Assembly (NCBI GenBank): GCA_902702965.1 | Contig: CACRXP010000142.1 | Coordinates: 887,594-951,593 of the forward strand | Length of the DNA stretch: 64,000 nucleotides | Direction: 5' to 3' | From: Spirometra erinaceieuropaei | Taxonomy: Eukaryota; Platyhelminthes; Cestoda; Diphyllobothriidea; Diphyllobothriidae | Shown here: in pieces, positions 45,341-55,605 of the stretch | Layout: every line of letters starts with the position of its first letter | How positions within the stretch are numbered: the stretch's first letter is position 1 | Position numbers and translations under genes: made by a program | The notes under the pieces: generated by a model | Seen by the model: the letters and a program-made list of their open reading frames with translations, nothing else | Databases searched by the model: none | What the model was told of the DNA's origin: nothing

Positions 45341-47532
45341 AAAATCTAGAGGTGGTTGGTCAAAATGCGATCAAGAGGGGCATCAGCGTGAGCGTTGAAG
45401 GAGACAAGATCATCATCTTGACTGTGGAATGGACGTAGGGACGATCCTACCAAATCTTAAAACCCAAATTGAAGTTTTCGCGCAAAAGATGCCGTAGTCC
45501 AGGCGCGTTGTCGACAAAAATAGAAACACTGAAATGGCATGTTCTGACTTGATTACAGTTCTCAGGTTCTTGATGCACCTTCTGCACTTTTCAGTCTCGA
45601 GACATTTAAATCAGAAGTCGTGTGTTTCGGCTGCTTTAATTTTGTCATCTCTCCTGCGTGGGCTTCCTAATCCGATATTTCGGGTAAAGTCGAATTTGCA
45701 AGTGTTTATTCCTTACTCTCTGCCTACTAGCAATTTCGTCCTCAAAGTACAAGCCTAATTTCTTTTTGAGATAAAATATTATCACATTTTTGTCAGGCCT
45801 GCCGGTTGGAAGCCAGAAGGAAGCTTCTCTGTCTACGCTCACCAGACTAGTGGAGTAAAAGCGGCCTTTGCAGCTTTGCCCTCAACGAAGTAGGCCTTTG
45901 ATTTTGGTGGTCATATCAGCAGTCCAATCAGTTGCTCATTCTTTAAAAGAATCCCGAAAACAAGGTGAAGTTCGCTTTTGATGAGGAGGGGTTGGCGCCA
46001 CATATGCGGCTGCTGTATGCTTTTGGAAAACCACCAACCCTCCATTGCGCTATCTGCCATCATGTGATCGGGCCACATTTCTGTTCAGTAGAAAGAACGT
46101 CTGTAATCTGCTGCAACGAACGGCGCCTGTGATGGGATGCCCACCGAAATAAAGTATTACCTGTCTTTCGTTATGCGATCAAGTGTCGTGCGAAAATTAT
46201 ATGCCGGTATTAAATCTTTTGATAAATTTTATTTAAATGGTCACTCCCGGTGCTACTTTTTTCTTTGGTTTTAGAAAATGGCGACGTTTGAATGCACATT
46301 ATTGATCGATTCGTCACTTTGCAACTGTTTATAATTTAGAAGATATTTGTTCGCATTCGTGAAGGTTCATTGAGTTTACAAATATATATCCTGGTGAACC
46401 GTATCGATCATTTGTGCTGTTGAAGTTTGCTTCTGTTGACAGAAAACAGGCCAGTCGGCTGCTCTCGAGGCAGCCTCTAATGAAAGTGTTCAGGCCATTC
46501 GCTGCAAGAAATAAGCCCCGGTTCGAAGTGTCTACAACCATGCAGACTGGAACTGAAAATACGGCCCTTAGACCACATGTGATTTCCACAGGAAGACCCT
46601 GTGCTCTTGAAGGTGATAACATGATTTTATTTTTATGACTACGTTGACCAGTTGAAATCCGCGGTGACACACATCCCGAACTACTGCCGTCTTAACTATG
46701 GAAGATACAGTATCAGCTCTGCTTACTTTAGCTTTTAATTTTCGTTATTTCTATACTGCAAGCCCATGACGGTAGATCCCCTTGATTACTGATGAATTTT
46801 GGCTATGCGACTGCCTATGCGGTGACCAAATGTGTACTCCTTGGACAAAACTGGACGGTTGCACTCCAGGCTGGAATCAGACCAAGTCAGTAGACATCGT
46901 TGCACGTTAAAAATGGCTCCTTATGTGTGAGCACTTCATGATAGACGAGAAGTGATGTTGGAAGAATGACATGCAAGAATGGTTATTTTCAAAACTAAGA
47001 TAGGCATCAATTTAATTGGCTTTCGAACCAGTCCACTTCCAACCTTGCAATTAACTCCTTCTTCCTCGCTGGACCAAATCAGAAAACCGGACCGCAACTC
47101 CCCCCCCCCCCCACCACTGCACTTTATAACCTAACGCACAAGACAAAACCCCGCACCGTTTGCGTTTTTTATGCCGAGGTAGGTTAAGCACGTAAACGTA
47201 CAGACCTGAAAGTAAATTACCATAACCGCCGTTTAGAGCATCGTCTGAATTGTAGTGTAGGTAAGTGACACTACTGGTGTAATTTCAGTAGATGTTTATG
47301 TCCGATTTTTTGTTTGTTCGCTCAGCGCAGCACTGCCCGGCTGCTGCTTTGAATCGTAAGTGGAGACATATCGACGTACAGCATAAGTTGGCCCTGCTGT
47401 CACGAATCTCCGTGAGCCCTTGACTATTTTTACACGCGCCAAGCGCAGGCTTCTGTCACGCTAGCCACCCAGTCGAGCCGAGTACAGAAGGCCCCCTGGA
47501 CATGAGACAGGAAGGAATCAGTAAAGTCGACT
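45341..47532. other. Unassigned intergenic DNA
   Basis: Frames of up to 113 codons (46329-46670, minus) without recognisable domains. A poly-C run lies at 47100-47112. No repeat shared with the window was recognised. Confidence 0.35.
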
Positions 47533-47878
47533 AATGGTGGAGGGACGCTCACCGATCGTTCTTACGGAGCCCACTCGCACCCGTTGTGCCTTATGCGCTC
47601 TCCTTCGAGCCCAACCAACAGCCGCACAGCGACGCAGGATATAGGCAGAATGTTATTACCGGCAAAGACAAGGGAGACGGGAATGGCCATTTCTGGCTTA
47701 CTAGCCGTCGTCAGCCAGTCACACCCAACCCCGCGGTGTGAAACACCTGGAGCTCAAACTCGCGACCTGTTAGTTAGAATTCCAACGCCCCTGACCACTG
47801 GACCACGGGCTCGTTGTCTTGTCGGTTGCGATCGGTAATATACAATGGTGGAGGGGGCACTCACCGATCGTTCTTACA
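47533..47878 (-). mobile_element. tRNA-derived SINE, full-length, minus orientation
   Basis: On the plus strand it starts AATGGTGGAGGGACGCTCAC and its other end repeats AATGGTGGAGGGGGCACTCAC (47844 on), so a direct repeat of about 35 bases brackets it. On the minus strand the head CGAGCCCGTGGTCCAGTGGT, then TTCTAACTAACAGGTCGCG and GAGTTTGAGCTCC, is tRNA-like with A and B boxes. The body matches the copies at 30466 and 39901. Confidence 0.85.
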
Positions 47879-48514
47879 GGACTTTTACGGACTTAGTTGG
47901 ATTTTAATCTCCCTACGGTAGCTATATGGGCGAGCTAAAAGTCATAGCCTGCGGGTTACCAGCTGAGAAGTATTTTGTTTCCTGAAGATGAGAGTGCCAA
48001 ACTACGCTGACTGCTTGCCATCGTTCTCGTGAGAGTTCTTTTCGCTATGAACTCCGGGTACCCCCTTTGAGGTATAGTTCACGTAGAGATAGGAGCAATG
48101 CCTTTGGTCATTGCATACACCTACACATCTGCCTCACTGCGAAAATGTTTGCACGCAAATCACTACTGCTGGATAGATGTGGGCTTCGTCGCGTGTGATG
48201 AAAAGGTTGGCTACACATGCGGCACATGACACGAAAGTAGATTGTGCCCTGTATTTGCTATTGCTGCAACTTCGCAAAAATAATCTGCCTCATCTGAAGG
48301 CGTTTTGTACATTATACCAGGGGATTGAGCATGGCCTGTCGAAGTAAATCAATAAGGATGCTCACCTGCAGAGTCCAACTTTGGTCTACAAGTACCTATG
48401 CTGGACCTCGAATGCGGACCACCCATCGGACAACCACAGAATTTTGTTTTACGTATCCTCTCACAGATCTCTCTAGCTGAGCTTCTTCTCTACGATCTTT
48501 CAACTAGTTTTTCT
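47879..48514. other. Unassigned intergenic DNA
   Basis: Nothing recognised. Confidence 0.35.
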
Positions 48515-49105
48515 GGTAACAATTGGGAGATGGCACCCGAAAAAATCCGTCCAACCAGAGCAGCCTGTCTCACGGGATTGCGTGAATAAATATAAATAAT
48601 AATAAGAAGCTTTTTTCAGAAATGGCTTTTCGAACGATAAAGTTTAACCTCATCACTATATGGCAACAAAAATGTGCGCGGTGTCGGATTTACTTGAAGA
48701 GGCAGATAATATGAAGTTGATCCAGGTCGTATTCCCTGCTTAATTGCTTTTTTTAAATAGGGGATTGAAAGCGGAATGCAGTTGGCTAAAGGAAACGTTC
48801 TACGTTGTGCTGTTCATGACCCTGCGCCTTCATATCCTCGCTTTCAAAACTGCACGTTCAATAAACACAGAGGACGTGATTGAAAACATCGCCGCACCTG
48901 ACCCCTACGAGAGTTGCCATTTTGTGAAATTGCTTAGCTGATGACACCGTCTGTCTAGGATTGTATGCTTTTAAAGTTTTCCGGCCCTCAGTAAAATACC
49001 CTTATTTTATTCCTTTCATCAGCCTGTGGACGAACACTCATGCAGTCCTCCGGCATATTCTCATCGGTAACGGAAATTTTTAGGTGCCATCTCCCAATTG
49101 TTACC
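48515..49105. mobile_element. 591-bp element with perfect 23-bp terminal inverted repeats
   Basis: The ends 48515-48537 and 49083-49105 (GGTAACAATTGGGAGATGGC plus ACC) are exact reverse complements. Similarity continues imperfectly inward (CGAAAAAATCCG against TAAAAATTTCCG). There is no ORF over 65 codons. A solo end of the same family lies at 50991-51055. No target duplication was identified, so the superfamily is open. Confidence 0.75.
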
Positions 49106-50056
49106 GTTTTTCTTTTACTTCACCGCTTCTTCGAGTCCATACTCGACGGCAAAATAAGAAGGGTACTGAAGGCGAAATAGAGGAGACAGCCCTTGTCAGG
49201 CAAGAGTGTACAAGAATATAGAGGAGCAAGTTGGGAAAGGATTGAATCTCAGACGTCAGCCAGAAGCACGCGAAGATCATATAATTAGCTAATCCACGCG
49301 GGGTCTTCTCAGGCCAGGACATGCATGTACAGAATGCAGGTGTATCCATCAGATACATGGCCGAAAAAATTCAAAAGGGTATTCGATAATAGAAAACAAA
49401 GCAGCAATTCATGCGATTAGATAAGATTTTCAGGTGCAACTGAGTTATAATCCCCGAAATATTAGGAAGGGGAGGGTAAAGCATAATAAGTTACGCAGTG
49501 GATGATCTAAAAAGAGCATGGGAAACGAATTAAACAAAGGATGGCAAAAGTAACATAGAAAAACAAGCCATAAATCCAGAAAAGTTTAAAAAGGTGCGAG
49601 AGGAGAAAATCAAAATGAGCAGGGCACGTCTGGCAGACGGGACGTGGAGAAGGCTTGGGGGAGAAACTGTGGGGGTTTAACCCTCGCGGGTGCCTTATGC
49701 GCCAGCGAAAACTTCGGCCAATCAACTTTGCGGGCATTTGGCTTAGCACTTGATTTTTTACGGTGATACGACTTTAAAGTTATCATTAGTGATGGCAAAT
49801 ATCGCGCTGACATGCTGATCTGTGCCTCTATAAAATTAACTTGTTATTAAATGACCACTTTCCATGCAGCGGCAAATTACTTTACGTAGGCTCATCGTTG
49901 TTAATCAGACCTTAAGGAATTACAGAATAAAGTCTGCTAGAGGTCAGTTAATAAATCGTAAAACAACTCAGCCGCCATGTAATGGTTTTTCTTTTGCTAT
50001 TTTGAGTTTGCCCTTATTTTCAAACGGCGTTGTTTTATATCCCTTCATTAATGCAG
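49106..50056. other. Unassigned intergenic DNA
   Basis: Nothing recognised. Confidence 0.35.
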
Positions 50057-50200
50057 GAATAATTGTTTTAGAGCGCTGGCTGCGCTAAAGCCTTCCCCTT
50101 ACTGCGTGGGTTCGAATCCCACCGAGGCGCCGAGTTTTTCACAGTTGGTTCAATATGAATTATTCAAAATCTGCCAAAATATCAAAGAATAATTGTTTTA
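50057..50200 (+). mobile_element. Retroposed tRNA 3' half with 14-bp target duplication
   Basis: GAATAATTGTTTTA occurs at 50057-50070 and 50187-50200. The 116-base insert starts GAGCGCTGGCTGCGCTAAAG, an anticodon-arm-like GGCT/AGCC hairpin, and continues to a perfect T arm (GTGGG-TTCGAAT-CCCAC, 50106-50122) and an acceptor-like CGAGGCGCC. An AT/A-rich tail follows. The tRNA 5' half and D arm are missing, so this is not a working tRNA. The spacing between the arms suggests a long-variable-arm (class II, Ser or Leu type) source; this is inference. Confidence 0.75.
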
Positions 50201-51865
50201 TCAGTTTTAACCTTTCTGCTTCAGTTATGTTCAAGCATTTTGGGGAACTCATCGATGCACAGATAACATGGCCTCCACTTATTCTCACCTCTGTTACCGG
50301 GCATATATCTTTTCGGTTTTCTCTGCTGCATGATGAAACCGTGATATGTCGGCACATAGTTAGGTATCCGGCGTCGTCAGTATGGTGCCTGGAGTAATTG
50401 CCATTAGTGAGAAGAAATTTTTAGCTTCGGGACTCAACCTGACGGGCTTTGCTACGACGAATGCTCACGCAACGTAAAGGGACAGTTTTGGAATTAAGAT
50501 GGTCTGGTAACTGCTGGAAAACGGTTTCGTGTTGTTATCGCAGACCTGCGGCGAGCACCTTTCAGCATGCGACAAAAAAACATGGATCGGAACGAGCGGA
50601 CGGTTGACTTTCATTATGGTCGTTCATTTTTCTCTCTGATGATGTCACATGTCTGCAAATATAGCCCAAACGGCCACCTTGGTGAGAGTGGATGTTCGAG
50701 AAATCACTACTTTGGCAAATGCTTTCAAGAAATCTTTTATTCTAAAACTTCTGATAATCATATAGCACAACACCTATCTTCATGCGTAGCAGATTTAGAA
50801 CAACGAAGACTGTAAAGTGTTCCTCGGCAAATCAGGAGCATTCTGAAACTCCACGGATTTCATCGTGATTAAATACGCCACACAAATTTTACAGAGGGGC
50901 AATCCTCTTTAGATACCCAAATTGCATTTTTGTGGCTGCATTTGCTAATTCTGTTTTGATCTAGTCGCCGCCCGGCCTGTAATCATACGACGGTAACAAT
51001 CGGGAGATGGCACCCAAAAAATCCGCCTAACCAAAACAGCCTGGCTTACGGTACAGATGGTAATAGGGGTTTTATGGGTGATGGCTGGTCGAGATATACG
51101 ATACTAGTCGACGGAAAGCCTTATTTTAACAGGTTAATGATCGAAGTTGGCCCGCTCTCCGTTCCGTTATTTAAAAAAATGGGTCGCCAAAGGCAGTATA
51201 GAGGTAACGGGCGAGTGGAAGGCTTATAATCGTCTTCCCTCATGCGACGGTAAATGCACTTTTGCGGGCAAGCATTTCTTGATCACAGACCGAAAATCTG
51301 CATTTTTGGGAACTGAATCATCGCCAGGTCATTCTACGCAGCTGCATCTGGTTAGCAGTCTGTATGAACGGTGCAGGTCCTAAAGGTGCGAGTCTGATAC
51401 CAGTGAACATGGTCGCGAGGTGCGGGGGGAAGCGACAGTGGGATTAACGCAACCTTTGGACGTAATTTTGAAAATAACTCCTGTAGTTGCAGATTCCAAA
51501 GGTGATAATCTCCAGACCACAGTGACCAACACCTCTGATGGCGCGGCAACAGCGTTGTAACCCTGGTTATAACCCCGGATTCACATGTGAACTTCGTCGT
51601 TGGCATCGAATGTGTGACAAACGTTGTTTGAACATCCAATTTTAAATCTTTGATTTCGTTGCTATCTGAAATTTACCTCGACTTTCTCCGTGCATCAAGA
51701 GTACAGAAAGGCACTGCTTAACGAGATTACTCTATTATTAATCCGAAGTGTAAGCGTAACAAGAGCTTGCATTTACACCAACTTCCGCTCGTCTCGCTGG
51801 CCAGATTTTTCCTCCTGTCATTTTGGCAAAGAAATCAAAATAAAAAAATTTTTCGTAAATTTTTT
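50201..51865. other. Unassigned DNA downstream of the T-box gene
   Basis: Includes a solo end (50991-51055) of the 23-bp TIR family. A 95-codon minus-strand frame (51352-51639) has no recognisable domain and lacks linkage to the T-box gene. Confidence 0.35.
50991..51055. repeat. Solo terminal repeat of the 48515-49105 family
   Basis: GGTAACAATCGGGAGATGGC, then ACCCAAAAAATCCGCCTAACC and CAGCCTGGCTTACGG, matches 48515-48580 (one change in the first 20 bases). No partner end was found nearby. Confidence 0.7.
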
Positions 51866-51871
51866 TTTATT
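51866..51871 (-). terminator. Candidate polyadenylation signal of the T-box gene
   Basis: AATAAA on the minus strand, 84 bases after the stop codon. It supports a short 3' UTR and an end of the coding region at 51955. Confidence 0.5.
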
Positions 51872-51954
51872 GTGGATGAACCATGGTCAGAATATATACA
51901 GTATTTAAAAATGAAGTTTAGGGGTAAGATATCTGCAAAGTTACACACCAGTAC

Positions 51955-52236
51955 TCAAGAGCCGTGCCCAGGGGATTGACTGAAGTCAAACTCATCATGC
52001 CGATTTCGAAATCCCTTAGCAAAAGGATTGTTGTCAATCTTTACCCGTATCACATCGGGATTCTGATAGGCGGTGACAGAATAAAAGTGTGTTCCAGGGA
52101 TGACATAGGATCCCACCAATTCCCATCCGCAGCGGTGAATAAAGTGGCTTGATTTGGTCCGCTCCATTTCCTCCTTTGTTAGCTCGCATGCAATGTGATA
52201 GCGTGGCATGTAGTGATGCATGCTGTACACGTAGAT
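51955..52236 (-). CDS. T-box gene exon 4 and stop
   Basis: Starts after the acceptor TTTTAACTACAG and encodes IYVYSMHHYMPRYHIACELT through SVTAYQNP and KIDNNPFAKGFRNRHDEF. The TGA stop is at 51955-51957. No convincing donor occurs after GFR. Confidence 0.85.
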   Translation of the reverse strand: MYVYSMHHYMPRYHIACELTKEEMERTKSSHFIHRCGWELVGSYVIPGTHFYSVTAYQNPDVIRVKIDNNPFAKGFRNRHDEFDFSQSPGHGS

Positions 52237-54287
52237 CTGTAGTTAAAATAAAAGTTATGATCTACTTAAAATTCGCTAGTAGCCGTACAAAAATGCACGT
52301 TTTTACTTGCCATATTTTGATGTCTACCGGCGTCCTTGCTGTTGGTTATCTTCGCGCGCATGAAATTGACTCCAGCCTCTGTCCAATGACTTCCGCATCG
52401 TGGTGAATCCTCTTGCAAGTATATCAGGGGCGCTAGTTGGAAAGTACTTGGTTAATCGACTCAAAGATATCTCTACAATCACGTGTGCCTGTTTTATTGG
52501 CGTCTCAGAGTAAGTAAGCTACATTCTCTGAATACCCGCAAAAGCAGTATGAAATATTGGCAAGTTCTTAATACTGAAGTAAAGTATTCGTTCACATTGT
52601 GGACTCTACTATAGGTAAAAATTAACTAGTCCTTAGATGAAATGCCATCTTACCATTGCCTTCTGATGGAGGGTAGACCTCGGCCTGACCACTGATCATC
52701 CAAGTTCCAGCCTGATGTTTGAGGACATGTGGCTCTAACATGACCATGTCCATAAAGAACATGTACTTTCGATTTGGTTCAAGCCCCTTAACGTTCACGG
52801 AGAGAGTGGGAAAGATTCGTCTACAGGCAAAGGGAAAATAGACCATAGGGCATTAACATCTGACCATCTCGTTACGAGACATACACTATGAAGGGGCCGG
52901 GGTCTCACCTTCCGCTGTTTGTTGTTATCATCTCTGCTTGACAGCTACTCAGGTCGTTCCAGAGTTTGGAGTCCTTCAGTTCAAGGTGAATAGCCGGTGT
53001 ACCGAAGACCTTTGCATGATTCAGATCTGAACCTCCCACGCAAATGGACCGAAACTTTCCCAGACGAGGACTGAACCAGTAGGCTGGATCTTCTACTCCC
53101 ACCGGCGGCAACATCTGCGCCAAAACTGCGTGCAACTCCGGTGACATGGCCATCCCTCTCTGATCCTGTAGAACCTTCTTCCGCGAGGTAGTGCTGATGC
53201 TTGTCTTCTTACCGCTTATTCCGGAGCCCATTCCCCCCGCACCGCGTCCGCGTTTCCTGGTGGGGCGTGAGGCAGCCTGCGTGACAGCCCTCTCGCTGAC
53301 CTCCAACCAGGGCAGCAACGATTGGGCAGGGGTTGAACTGTCTCTCCGCGGCGTAGACTTGAGGTAGGCGCTTATTTCACCAATGGAAGTTGGCGGTGTC
53401 CAGGATGTCGGTGTTTGAGATGTGGCCGACTCAACGTAGTCTGCGCGAACTGACGGCAGGGATCCCGTTCGCGGGTAAAACTGTGACGGCGGCGGCGGCG
53501 GCGGTTGACCAAACCCGCCGAGGCATTGTGGATACCCCGACCCGTCACCCTCCAGGGCGTAACGCAGGGAATTCGGACCCGGCGACCAGGCGTACGACTG
53601 GCAGCTCTGCTGCTGCTGGCCTTGATCCAGTCCTCTTGATTGCCAACTCCCCCCAGCATCGTCAAAGAACGGACTCTTGACTGGCATGATGTAACTGATT
53701 GGAGGTGGGCGTGGATCCGTGTAGGTAAAGGGGCCAGGGAGTGCGGACTGGGTAATTGGGGGATAATTATCATTTCTTGGCAGGTTCATCGTCAGACTAC
53801 CCGTGGGAACGAAGGACTCCACATCGGTGGAACTCTGTGCTGCCTCTTGCGAGTCCTCGAGAGGAGGCATCGGGACTTCGTATGCAGAACTGTAGCAGCA
53901 TCGCTGTTGATCCTCTTGGTCTGCATAACGTCCTGAACTGTAGTTTGTAACGCTGGTGGTCATTGTGCCCGCGATTTTTACGGTCTGCTCGCCGGTCTCC
54001 GAGCTGTCCATCCACGTGTAGGCACTGGGTCGACTGGCAGAACTGAGGTCGTAGCCGCTGATTTGCTGACTGCCGTCTGAATTTGGGTAGCCACTCTCCC
54101 AATAGGCCTGGTCCTCAGAACTTCGACCGTAGGACAGCGAGGCGCTCCTGTCTTCCGATCTGGGCAGGGGATAGGAGGACTGATCGTGCAGAGCACCGCT
54201 TTCCTGTCGAAGACTGGGAAGTTCCGTCGAGGAAAAAGATGGGGACGTGGAACTGGAGAGGAGTTGGAGGTCGGAAATCAACTCCAT
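51955..54287 (-). CDS. T-box transcription factor (4 exons, about 649 aa)
   Basis: Spliced exons 54287-52909, 52820-52654, 52432-52311 and 52236-51955 give one frame. The start ATG is supported by an in-frame TAA three codons upstream. Residues 1-430 are low-complexity, Ser/Pro/Gln/Tyr-rich, with QQQQ at 224-227, PPPPPP at 262-267 and a basic, nuclear-localisation-like RPTRKRGRG at 341-349. The T-box runs from about residue 432 (IHLELKDSKLWNDL) through SGRRIFPTLSVNVKGLEPNRKY, GTWMISGQAEVYPP, DSPRCGSHW, KITNS, YSMHHYMPRYHI and SVTAYQNPDVIRVKIDNNPFAKGFR to about 635. These are the family's DNA-contact and core blocks. The protein would bind T-site DNA in the nucleus as a developmental regulator. 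Unusually, the T-box ends only about 14 residues before the stop. The subfamily cannot be assigned: the blocks are diverged from the Brachyury, Tbx2/3, Tbx20 and Tbr types. Confidence 0.9.
52237..52310 (-). other. GC-AG intron of the T-box gene (74 bp)
   Basis: The donor on the minus strand is ATG|GCAAGT and the acceptor is TTAACTACAG. GCAAGT is the strong consensus seen in GC-AG introns. The only GT donors nearby are out of phase (near 52324 and 52306) or poor (GTGCAT), whereas the GC site keeps phase 0 into IYVYSMHHYM. Confidence 0.72.
52311..52432 (-). CDS. T-box gene exon 3
   Basis: Starts after the acceptor ACTTTCCAACTAG and encodes APLIYLQEDSPRCGSHW, NFMRAKITNS and AGRHQNM. I preferred this acceptor to a nearby in-phase AG (exon start 52411) because LIYLQEDSP fills the conserved slot before the DSP-x-x-G-x-x-W motif. 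It ends at a GC donor. Confidence 0.8.
52654..52820 (-). CDS. T-box gene exon 2
   Basis: Starts after the acceptor TTTTCCCTTTGCCTGTAG. It encodes RIFPTLSVNVKGLEPNRKYMF through GQAEVYPPSEGN and ends before donor GTAAGA with one base of the next codon. Intron 1 is only 88 bp. Confidence 0.88.
52909..54287 (-). CDS. T-box gene exon 1
   Basis: Encodes the long N-terminal region and the first T-box strand block (IHLELKDSKLWNDL..EMITTNSGR). It ends ...GCGGAAG followed by the donor GTGAGA. The last codon is split after its second base. Confidence 0.88.
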
Positions 54288-55424
54288 TCCGAGTTACGGT
54301 CAGTTTCTGAGGACCTTGGGATTTTATTTAAAGCACACAAGGTTGTCATATGGCCAATTTGCAAAGGATTACAGTAAGTGTTTGCACAATAATGACAGTC
54401 TACGGCCGATGCAAGAGGAAATTGGGTTTTAGGAAGTAGGCGATAAAGAAACACGGTCGCTCGAAGAAGTTAAATACGTCCGACGATTCGGATTCGCAAT
54501 CTAACTCATCAACGGAGGACAACAAATAAGTGTATTGAACGCACAGACATTGCGACATTTATGCTACGCATTTCCCAACGCCATTACATACATATCAAGA
54601 TCAGCAGTTCATGCAGACTCTAACACTTGATGTCATGATTGTTTTACAGTCCGCACGCGATCCGTTTATTATTGCTGATGAACAACGGGCTACGTCATCG
54701 CTTTGGCCTCTTCGTACTTGCCGTTATGACCGGGTCCTGTCGGGAACTTGGAATGTTATTCCGAACGCGGATATCCGCATATGGATTGGGAGTGTCGATG
54801 AGAAGCGCTCCGCTCATTCCATAGGACGTCATAATTTAACTCGGATTAAATATGACAATAAGGTATTCCGACCCTACTTGCAATGTCTGTCATTTAAGTC
54901 TACTGCTCTAGACCGCTATTTTGGATCCGCGCGCCGAAGACATTTTCCGTAAACTTTGGCTGCTTGTTGAATGATAGTCGACAGCTCGCGCATCGGGACT
55001 CTAACTCGCGTTTTGTGTTTTTGTCAGCCTGGTTAAAACTACGATGGCCTGCCGGGGGCTTTAGGTTTTTCCTGTGACAAGTTTCATTATTGCGTTCTGA
55101 TAAGAGAGAGCGGGATAAAGTCCCTTGCCATCACGCATGGTGTTGATGACACAGGAGTCGTGCAGTCCGCGACCTTTTGACCGACGCATTACTCACACGC
55201 TCGACCGACAGATCATCTCAGTACCTTAGCCTACAGCCAGGACGTCATGACGATGCACAACCTATGACTGATGATCTGAGCTGTCTACTTCTGATTGGTA
55301 AATGTCACACAGAGACAAGTCAGACTAGCATTGCAATTTCTCGGAGTATCTGACGTTAGCGAATAAAAGTGGTGCTGCCAGTCTCTGTTGGCCACATTTG
55401 CATTACCGACTGCATGACGACGAC
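54288..55424. other. Region upstream of the T-box gene
   Basis: A 5' UTR and promoter are expected here on the minus strand, but no TATA box or initiator can be singled out. A 113-codon plus frame (54611-54952) has no recognisable domain. Confidence 0.35.

Positions 55425-55470
<46 letters not shown>
55425..55470. repeat. (ATG)n microsatellite
   Basis: About 15 ATG triplets, preceded by CGACGACG. Confidence 0.95.
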
Positions 55471-55477
55471 TCACTGG

Positions 55478-55605
55478 AGCAAGACGTTTATTGACCTGAC
55501 GTTTCGGATTATCAATCGGGCCCATCACCAGAGATTGTCTCTGAGTTAAAATCCGAAACGTCTGGCCAATAAACTTCTTGTCCCAGTGATTGCATTTTTC
55601 GTTAT
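55478..55605. repeat. Two PLE 3'-end motifs in inverted orientation
   Basis: The left half on the minus strand reads CTGGTGATGGGCCC..AATCCGAAACGTCAGGTCAATAAACG. The right half on the plus strand reads CTCTGAGTTAAAATCCGAAACGTCTGGCCAATAAACT. Both match the PLE-4 3' end (AATCCGAAACGTCAGGTTAATAAAG). They abut head to head around 55530. Confidence 0.7.

Noticed and set aside
50071..50131. Functional tRNA gene
   Set aside because: The D arm and 5' acceptor strand are missing, and the insert is flanked by target duplications, so it is a retrocopy fragment.
51352..51639. Possible extra T-box gene exon
   Set aside because: A stop and AATAAA already follow exon 4, and no usable donor after GFR links to this frame.
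52402..52411. Alternative exon 3 start at 52411 (acceptor TTGCAAG)
   Set aside because: In phase, but it has a poorer pyrimidine tract and omits the LIYLQE block that matches the conserved T-box segment before DSP.
54611..54952. 113-codon ORF upstream of the T-box gene
   Set aside because: No similarity recognised and no gene-like context.
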